A program made the translations under genes and the position numbers. This document shows, piece by piece, positions 6,891 through 11,631 of a DNA stretch of 11,631 bases; the stretch's first letter is position 1; every line of letters begins with the position of its first letter. Source of the DNA: Clostridia bacterium (lineage in GTDB: Bacteria; Bacillota; Clostridia; Christensenellales; Borkfalkiaceae); contig CAAGDF010000101.1 of NCBI GenBank assembly GCA_900768525.1, positions 1-11,631 on the forward strand, in the 5' to 3' direction. A model generated the notes under the pieces. It did no database searches. It had not been told where the DNA came from and saw nothing but the letters and a program-made list of their open reading frames with translations.

Positions 6891-7529
6891 TTAAAATTCG
6901 TCGTCGTTGAAATCGACAACTTTTCCGTAAAACTCGTCGCCTACACAGCCGTTTCTGACGACAAGCGAGCGATCGAGTTTGACTATCTTTTCGGGGCTGT
7001 ACAGCGACAGGAATTCCGACTTTGGCGCAATATCTATATTACTGCGCGCGGTTTTATAATGCATCGGTATTATCAGCCCCGGTCTGATAAGGTCGCAATA
7101 TTTTTTTGCTTCTTGTGCGTCGATAGTGTAATTTCCGCCGACGGGGATCGCAAGAACGTCTGCTCGGAGCACTTCCAAAGCAGTATCGGTAAGCGGCTCG
7201 CCTATATCGCCCATGTGGCAAAAAATCGTGTTGTCTGCCGAATAATAAAGGAAGATCGTGTTTGCGCCGCGTTTTTTACCGCGGCACTCGTCATGCCAAC
7301 TCATCATTGTTCCCAAAAAGTCGAATTTGTCGGCATTTTCCTCTGTGATAACCTCTTTGCAATCAACGTAGTCGGTCGCAAAATGGTCATAGTGTTTGTG
7401 CGAACATACACAGTAGTCGGCTTTAAGCCTCGGCTGACGATATCCGATATCCCCGAACGGATCGAAAACAATCGAACGTTTCTCGTCGGTCAGCTTAAAG
7501 CACGAATGCCCGAAATACTCAATTTCCAT
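6891..7529 (-). CDS. MBL-fold metal-dependent hydrolase (COG2220 / UPF0173-like)
   Basis: Small stand-alone metallo-beta-lactamase-fold protein, cytoplasmic, of the broad family often annotated as L-ascorbate-6-phosphate-lactonase-like or YtkL-like; the substrate is unknown. Metal-binding positions are visible: H44-x-H46-x-D48-H49 (SHKHYDH), His79 in SWHDE, Asp108 in MGDIG, and His157 in PMHYK. The opening EIEYFGHSCFKL is typical for the family, and 212 residues is a normal length. GGGGGTG precedes the ATG. It lies directly upstream of rho with 9 nt to the candidate leader ORF, suggesting one transcript; the hairpin array lies just before its start. No partner gene points to a pathway. Confidence 0.88.
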   Translation of the reverse strand: MEIEYFGHSCFKLTDEKRSIVFDPFGDIGYRQPRLKADYCVCSHKHYDHFATDYVDCKEVITEENADKFDFLGTMMSWHDECRGKKRGANTIFLYYSADNTIFCHMGDIGEPLTDTALEVLRADVLAIPVGGNYTIDAQEAKKYCDLIRPGLIIPMHYKTARSNIDIAPKSEFLSLYSPEKIVKLDRSLVVRNGCVGDEFYGKVVDFNDDEF

Positions 7530-7553
7530 AAATCACCCCCAAAATTAGAGATT

Positions 7554-7716
7554 TTGCCTTGCGGCAATGTGAGAGTTTGCTGCGCAAGAGTTGGATTTTC
7601 GCTTGCGCGAAAGTGATATTTTCGCTGTGCGAAAGTGAGAGTTCGCTACGCGAAAGTTATATTTTGCTTTGCAAAAGTTATATATTGCCTTACGAAAGTG
7701 AAAGTTGGTTTTGCAA
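7554..7716. repeat. Tandem array of about eight short hairpins
   Basis: Period is about 20-24 nt. Each unit is a stem of the TTTCGC-NNN(N)-GCGAAA kind joined by a short linker such as AGTGATAT, AGTTATAT or GAGAG. Stems: 7554-7567 (TTGCC/GGCAA), 7577-7587 (TTGC/GCAA), 7597-7612 (TTTCGC/GCGAAA), 7620-7634 (TTTCGC/GCGAAA), 7642-7654 (TTCGC/GCGAA), 7662-7676 (TTTTGC/GCAAAA), then two decayed units near 7685-7697 and 7705-7716. Where one arm changes the other usually changes to match, so the fold rather than the sequence is conserved. It fills the gap between the COG2509-like gene, whose TAA stop at 7720-7722 lies within the following linker, and the MBL gene. There are no long identical repeats and no cas genes. 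Confidence 0.85.
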
Positions 7717-7719
7717 AAG

Positions 7720-9252
7720 TTATATTTGGTGTTTTTGGCTTATTGCAAGCGCGACGCGAATACCGTCTGCACCCGCGCTTGTAATACCGCCTGCGTACCC
7801 CGCGCCCTCGCCCGCAGGGTAAAGACCTTCAACGTTTACGCTTTGGCAGTTTTCGTCGCGCAAAATTCTGAGCGGCGATGAGGTTCGGCTTTCTACCGCG
7901 GTGAACAAGCCGTCGCCGTCGGCAAAGCCCTTGATTTTTTTGCCCATATCGACGATAGCGTCGGCAATGGAATTTGTAATTTCCGCATTGAAAAATTCAT
8001 TCAGCGGAGCGAACGTTACGCCGCGCGGATAGGTAGGCTTGACCGCCCCGAACGAGGACGAATTTTTCTTTTTAAGAAAATCGCGCACTGACTGAACGGG
8101 TGCTTTGTAATCGCCGCCGCCGTACAAAAAGGCTTTTCTTTCAAGCTCGCGCTGAAATCTTACCCCGCCGAGAGCATCGTCGCCGATAAAATCTTTTTGC
8201 CCGACGCGACACACAATCGCGCTGTTTGCGTTAAGCCCGTCGCGCTTGTACTCGCTCATGCCGTTGACGACAACGCCGCCCACCTCGCTTGCCGCGGGCA
8301 TAACGTAACCGCCCGGGCACATACAAAACGTGAACACGTCGCGTGCGCCTGCGTGGCTTGCCAGACGGTAGTCCGCGGACGGCAAAAGCGTGTATTTTTC
8401 GCCGTATTGCGCCCTGCCGATTTCCGACTGCAAATGCTCCACCCGAAAACCTACGGCAAAATCTTTTTGATCCATTTTTACGTTGAGGTGCGCAAGCCGC
8501 TCGAACGTATCGCGCGAGCTGTGCCCTATGGCAAGCACGGTTTCGTCGAACCGCTCTTCAAACTCCCTGCCGTTTTGCAAATATTTAATCGCGGTGAGTT
8601 TGCCGCCGTCGATTACAAAATCGTAAACTTTTGCGCCGAACGCAAAATTGCCGCCGAGCGCGATAATTTCCTGCCGCATGCGCTTTATAACGGACGGCAG
8701 TTTATCGCTGCCGATATGCGGTTTTGACATATACAAGATTTCGTTCGGCGCACCGAACGCCGCAAAATCTTCCACAACCTGTTTTATAAGTTCGTTGTTG
8801 ACCTGAGTGTTGAGTTTGCCGTCCGAAAACGCGCCCGCGCCACCCTCGCCGAACTGAATGTTACATTCGGTATCGAGCACGCCGCCGCTTGCGAACAAAT
8901 CGGTCTTTTGCTTTCGTTCGTCAACCGAAAGTCCTCTTTCAAAAACCGTCGGCTGCATACCGCACCGCGCAAGGTACAACGCGCAAAACAGCCCGCACGG
9001 ACCTGCTCCGATAACCGCCACCTTGCCATCAGACTTGGGATATTCGCGCTTTTTCTTTACCTCTTCGGTTGCCGAAATTTCCACATTGTAAGTGTAAAAC
9101 AAGGCGTTTTTGTCGCGCGCGTCCAACGACTTTTTCAATATTTTAAAATGCTTTACGTCCTTTACCGAAACGCGCGCCAGCTTTGCCGCTTTCGGCAGTA
9201 ACTTATCCTCGCTTTCGCCTATCGCGAGTTTTATGTTATCTATCTTTTTCAT
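7720..9252 (-). CDS. NAD(P)/FAD-dependent oxidoreductase, COG2509-like
   Basis: Predicted cytosolic flavoprotein of a family widespread in Clostridia whose reaction is not established. The 510 residues start with a roughly 75-residue domain before the Rossmann fold, as is usual in the family. Dinucleotide-binding GAGPCG (82-87) is followed by the FAD-ribose Glu in VFERG (103-107). GEGGAGAFSDGKL (135-147), TFCMCPGGYVMPAAS and the C-terminal YPAGEGAGYAGGITSAGADG (478-497) are hallmark segments of this family. The start lacks a Shine-Dalgarno, but the ATG lies 17 nt inside the end of the upstream HI0933-like gene, so translational coupling is likely. The last codons and stop run into repeat linker sequence. 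No truncation is seen. Confidence 0.9.
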   Translation of the reverse strand: MKKIDNIKLAIGESEDKLLPKAAKLARVSVKDVKHFKILKKSLDARDKNALFYTYNVEISATEEVKKKREYPKSDGKVAVIGAGPCGLFCALYLARCGMQPTVFERGLSVDERKQKTDLFASGGVLDTECNIQFGEGGAGAFSDGKLNTQVNNELIKQVVEDFAAFGAPNEILYMSKPHIGSDKLPSVIKRMRQEIIALGGNFAFGAKVYDFVIDGGKLTAIKYLQNGREFEERFDETVLAIGHSSRDTFERLAHLNVKMDQKDFAVGFRVEHLQSEIGRAQYGEKYTLLPSADYRLASHAGARDVFTFCMCPGGYVMPAASEVGGVVVNGMSEYKRDGLNANSAIVCRVGQKDFIGDDALGGVRFQRELERKAFLYGGGDYKAPVQSVRDFLKKKNSSSFGAVKPTYPRGVTFAPLNEFFNAEITNSIADAIVDMGKKIKGFADGDGLFTAVESRTSSPLRILRDENCQSVNVEGLYPAGEGAGYAGGITSAGADGIRVALAISQKHQI

Positions 9253-10504
9253 ATTTATTTTTTGCTTGCTTTTTCGCCGCAGCCACGCCGTTTTTCAACT
9301 TAGCCGCAAGGTCGCTTGTGCATGCCGCAGCCGACGAAAATGACCATTGCAGGTTATACCCGCCGCAATCGCCGTCCACGTTCAAAGCCTCGCCCACGAT
9401 ATATAAGCCGTCGCACAGTTTGCTTTGCATGCTTTCGGCGTTTACGTCGCGGCAATCTATTCCGCCCGCAGTAACCTGCGCCGCGGCAAAACCCGCCGTG
9501 CCTTCTACTTTAAGATCGAAATTCTTTATAGCCACGGCAAGCGATTTCGCGCTTTTTTCGTCCACCGTATCGCCGAGGGTTATTCCGCAACTTTCGGCAA
9601 CGTTTTTCGCAAGGTTTTTAGGCAAAACCGATATCATCAGCCGTTCGCATGTGCGATCGCTTTTTTTTAGTTTTGCAACCTTTTCTATAAGATTTTTTTC
9701 AAGCAATTCAAGCGGTTTATCGGGCAAAAACTCTATTTTTACCGTCGGTTTTTTTAAACCTTTCAGGTATGCCGAAAGCGAAAATACCGCGTTGCCGCTG
9801 ATTCCGTAATCGGTAAACAATAAATCTCCCGCAAAACTTTTTACGGCGCGATCTCCGTCATACAGCGTGGCGCGCACGCTTTGTTTTATGCCCTTCAGCC
9901 CGCGTATCTTTTCGCGCTCGGTCTTTAACTGAACGAGCGACGGCGCGAGCGTTGTGGTTTTATGCCCGAATTTTTCGGCAAGAAGATAACTTTTGCCGTC
10001 GGTAGAAAACCCGTCGCCGCTGCTTCCGCCGAACGCAAGCACGACCTTTTCGGCGAAAAATTCTTTGCCGTCTGCGGCTTTTAAAACAAAGTTGCCTTTT
10101 TCCTTCGATATATCGGAAATTCGCGTTTCGGTAAATACGGGCAAGACCTCGGGAATTGCAAAACGCAATACGTCCAGAATACTCGACGCGCAAAAATTCG
10201 CGGGGTAAATCTTACCGTCTTTTTCGGAGGTCAAAAGCCCTAAATCGCCGAAAAATCCGAGCATGGCGGATTTGCCGAACCTGCCGAGCGCATCGGCGGC
10301 GAACGACGCGTCGCCATGATAATGCGCGAGCGACATATCGGCATTTGTTAGATTGCCCTGCCCGTTGCCCGTTGCAAGAATTTTTTTGCCTATGCGCTTG
10401 TTTGCGTCGAACACGGCGATATTATTTATTTTTGCCATCGTCAGCATAACCGCGGCGCACAGCCCCGAAAAGCCTCCGCCGACGATTGCAACGTCGTAAA
10501 CCAT
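9236..10504 (-). CDS. NAD(P)/FAD-dependent oxidoreductase, HI0933 / BaiN-like family
   Basis: Flavoprotein of the HI0933 family (COG2081); some gut relatives are annotated BaiN, implicated in bile acid dehydroxylation, but that function must not be assumed here. The 422 residues match the family (about 400-420). FAD-binding GGGFSG (9-14), a basic KRIGKKILATGNG stretch (36-48), AFGGSS (157-162), and the C-terminal VTAGGID (344-350) with LYIVGEALNVDGDCGGYNLQWSFSS (367-391) are diagnostic. Odd: the usual GNGRCNLTN reads GNGQGNLTN (46-54), losing the Arg and Cys. TGAGG lies about 7 nt before the ATG. It is first in a pair with the COG2509-like gene and divergent from the YegP-like gene across 85 nt. 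Confidence 0.92.
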   Translation of the reverse strand: MVYDVAIVGGGFSGLCAAVMLTMAKINNIAVFDANKRIGKKILATGNGQGNLTNADMSLAHYHGDASFAADALGRFGKSAMLGFFGDLGLLTSEKDGKIYPANFCASSILDVLRFAIPEVLPVFTETRISDISKEKGNFVLKAADGKEFFAEKVVLAFGGSSGDGFSTDGKSYLLAEKFGHKTTTLAPSLVQLKTEREKIRGLKGIKQSVRATLYDGDRAVKSFAGDLLFTDYGISGNAVFSLSAYLKGLKKPTVKIEFLPDKPLELLEKNLIEKVAKLKKSDRTCERLMISVLPKNLAKNVAESCGITLGDTVDEKSAKSLAVAIKNFDLKVEGTAGFAAAQVTAGGIDCRDVNAESMQSKLCDGLYIVGEALNVDGDCGGYNLQWSFSSAAACTSDLAAKLKNGVAAAKKQAKNKYEKDR

Positions 10505-10532
10505 AAAAAAACCTCAAAAATCGACTTTTTTA

Positions 10533-10561
10533 TTGACATAGCCGATAATTTGTATTAAAAT
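10533..10561 (+). promoter_or_regulatory. Sigma-A-type promoter of the YegP-like gene
   Basis: Perfect -35 TTGACA (10533-10538), a 17-nt spacer and -10 TAAAAT (10556-10561, five of six consensus bases). The predicted transcript starts near 10568, giving a leader of about 22 nt that contains the GAGGGAAG ribosome binding site (10578-10585) before the ATG at 10590. Confidence 0.78.
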
Positions 10562-10589
10562 GCAATAAAATATCCGCGAGGGAAGTATC

Positions 10590-11375
10590 ATGCAAAAAAT
10601 CATTGATTATCTGAACAATCCTGATAATCGGACGTATATAATCGTTTTATCCGTATCGCTTGTCCTTCTGATTTTGCTTTGCGCGATCGTAGTGTATTTT
10701 TATAAACGCAAAAACCGCACGACCACCGAAACAACGGTCACCCCGCCCGCCGAACCGCTTAAGGAAATGCCCGAGGACATTGTTGATACCTTCGAGAATA
10801 TTTCCGAACAAACAAGCGACGCGCTCGACGATAATATTTCTGACAACACCGAAATCGACATAGCGTCGGTACTTAACGATACCGAAACAAGCGATAACGG
10901 CGATACCTCACGCCCGGGCGGCGATGCCGCAGCCCTTGATAATTCGGTTGTTTTTGCCGAACCGACGGCGACCGCCAACGGCTCGGATATATCGGTTGCG
11001 GAACAAAATTCCGACAACTCACAGCAAAAGTATATCGGGAAATGGGTAATTTCGACCGATACCGACGGCAAATTATTCGCTTGCCTTAAAGCGTCCAACG
11101 GCGATAAAATGCTTACTACCGAAAGCTACTCTTCGCTGAGCGGACTAAAAAGCGGTATCGATACGTTAAAGAAGAACATCGAAAAAGATAATTACGCAAT
11201 CAGCCTTGATAAAGACGGTAATTTCGTCTTTAAAATCTACACAAGCGCGAACCGCGTTCTGTGCGTGGGCGAAGGGCACTCCACCCGCGAGCAATGCCGA
11301 AAAGCGTTTGCGTCCGTAAAACGTTTCTCCGAAACGGCGGTCATCGTTAACAATGCAACGAAAAACGCCAAATAA
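10590..11375 (+). CDS. Membrane-anchored protein with two YegP/DUF1508 repeats
   Basis: Function unknown. The 261 residues comprise a short N-terminal tail, one transmembrane helix (about 15-38), a basic stop KRKNR (39-43), a roughly 100-residue disordered linker rich in Asp, Glu, Ser, Thr and Asn (about 45-147), and two C-terminal YegP-like (DUF1508/UPF0339) units. Unit 1 (150-197) has WVISTDTDGKLFACLKASNG and an ESYSSLSG segment; unit 2 (202-255) is more diverged, with YAISLDKDGNFVFKIYTSAN and GHSTREQC. Most YegP proteins are small, soluble repeats without a membrane anchor. By the positive-inside rule the linker and repeats should face the cytoplasm, since net positive charge is on the C-terminal flank. 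The gene is monocistronic, with its own promoter and terminator. Confidence 0.85.
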   Translation: MQKIIDYLNNPDNRTYIIVLSVSLVLLILLCAIVVYFYKRKNRTTTETTVTPPAEPLKEMPEDIVDTFENISEQTSDALDDNISDNTEIDIASVLNDTETSDNGDTSRPGGDAAALDNSVVFAEPTATANGSDISVAEQNSDNSQQKYIGKWVISTDTDGKLFACLKASNGDKMLTTESYSSLSGLKSGIDTLKKNIEKDNYAISLDKDGNFVFKIYTSANRVLCVGEGHSTREQCRKAFASVKRFSETAVIVNNATKNAK

Positions 11376-11399
11376 TGTATATAATATGTTTATAGCACC

Positions 11400-11456
11400 C
11401 GCGCTATGCCCTTTGCTCTTTTACGATAAGCAAAGCCCATAGCGCGTTTTTATTTT
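11400..11456 (+). terminator. Intrinsic terminator of the YegP-like gene
   Basis: A two-tier stem: the outer arms CGCGCTATG and CATAGCGCG (11400-11408 with 11438-11446) enclose an inner stem CTTTGCT / AGCAAAG (11411-11417 with 11429-11435) across a small symmetric internal loop. The run TTTTTATTTT follows at 11447-11456. It starts 25 nt after the stop codon. Confidence 0.9.
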
Positions 11457-11631
11457 GTATAGTTGCTTAGCCAGTGGTGATGGTGTTCGAACCCATTTTT
11501 GCGGGAATAAATCGGTTTTTGCTGTGTTAAACTCCCATCAACGTACGGTTAAGTACGATTTCGGTCGTTTGCCTTGCAAAAACCGAACCGCAACACGGCG
11601 ATTTCTTCTCCGCAAAAATGCGGAGCACCGA
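11457..11631. other. Right-end region without a confident gene; repeat-like, with a perfect hairpin
   Basis: It contains the ordered words TTTTTGCT (11516-11523), ACGTACG (11541-11547), AAGTACG (11551-11557) and TTTGCCTTGCAAA (11568-11580), matching in order and orientation the words at 35-128. At 11608-11625 a perfect 7-bp stem CTCCGCA / TGCGGAG closes an AAAA loop. There is no T-run after it inside the window on either strand, so it is not a clear terminator. Confidence 0.4.
11527..11631 (-). CDS. Possible C-terminal end of an ORF running off the right edge
   Basis: A minus-strand frame is open from the window edge to TAA at 11527-11529: 34 codons ending ...VLNRTLMGV. No domain is recognisable and no start can be set. 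It passes through a perfect hairpin (11608-11625) and the repeat-like words shared with the left end, so it is more likely translated repeat DNA than a gene end. Sequence beyond the edge is needed to decide. Confidence 0.18.
   Translation of the reverse strand, partial: SVLRIFAEKKSPCCGSVFARQTTEIVLNRTLMGV

Noticed and set aside
7554..7716. CRISPR array
   Set aside because: Units are about 20-24 nt hairpins with short, similar linkers instead of unique 30-nt spacers, sequences vary from unit to unit, and no cas genes are present.
11481..11500. tRNA T-arm-like sequence with TTCGAAC
   Set aside because: On the minus strand the stem closing the loop has a G-A mismatch at the invariant pair, and no anticodon arm or acceptor stem can be built around it.

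Overview
The window reads as a chromosomal housekeeping segment of an anaerobic, clostridia-like Bacillota (Firmicutes). The grounds are strong GGAGG-type ribosome binding sites on most genes, a formate-tetrahydrofolate ligase, an FAD-enzyme pair of types common in Clostridia, a Rho with a long low-complexity insertion, the standard genetic code and moderate GC. The assignment is inferred from gene content only; no rRNA or other phylogenetic marker is present. Ten of the twelve confident genes lie on the minus strand.

Layout, left to right. (1) 1-329: no confident gene. It holds an 81-codon minus-strand ORF overlapping the end of ppa by ATGA, a terminator-like hairpin, and sequence that partly resembles the right end of the window. 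(2) 330-863: inorganic pyrophosphatase (ppa), minus strand. (3) 967-4521: a compact minus-strand operon, transcribed mtnN (MTA/SAH nucleosidase), thiamine pyrophosphokinase, fhs (formate-THF ligase), 2H phosphoesterase. The first three genes are 5 nt apart or overlap, and a weak hairpin terminator follows. (4) 4574-5200: a plus-strand class I glutamine amidotransferase (PuuD-like), divergent from mtnN and convergent with rho. (5) 5248-7529: an MBL-fold hydrolase followed by rho, minus strand. Between them is a 20-codon lysine-rich ORF whose stop overlaps the rho start by ATGA. (6) 7554-7716: a tandem array of about eight short hairpins with varying but mostly complementary stems. (7) 7720-10504: two overlapping FAD-dependent oxidoreductases (COG2509-like and HI0933/BaiN-like). 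(8) 10590-11375: a plus-strand membrane-anchored protein with two YegP/DUF1508 repeats, with a near-consensus promoter and a strong intrinsic terminator. (9) 11457-11631: no confident gene, but a possible dispersed repeat and a perfect hairpin.

How the genes work together: ppa pulls pyrophosphate-releasing reactions forward. mtnN clears S-adenosylhomocysteine, methylthioadenosine and probably 5'-deoxyadenosine; fhs feeds formate into the folate one-carbon pool; TPK makes thiamine diphosphate. This operon is thus a one-carbon/cofactor maintenance set with an RNA- or nucleotide-processing 2H enzyme at its end. The rho region is the most unusual: a prion-like Rho insertion, a candidate translationally coupled leader peptide and an upstream hairpin array. 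No prophage, CRISPR, transposase or classic defence system is visible.
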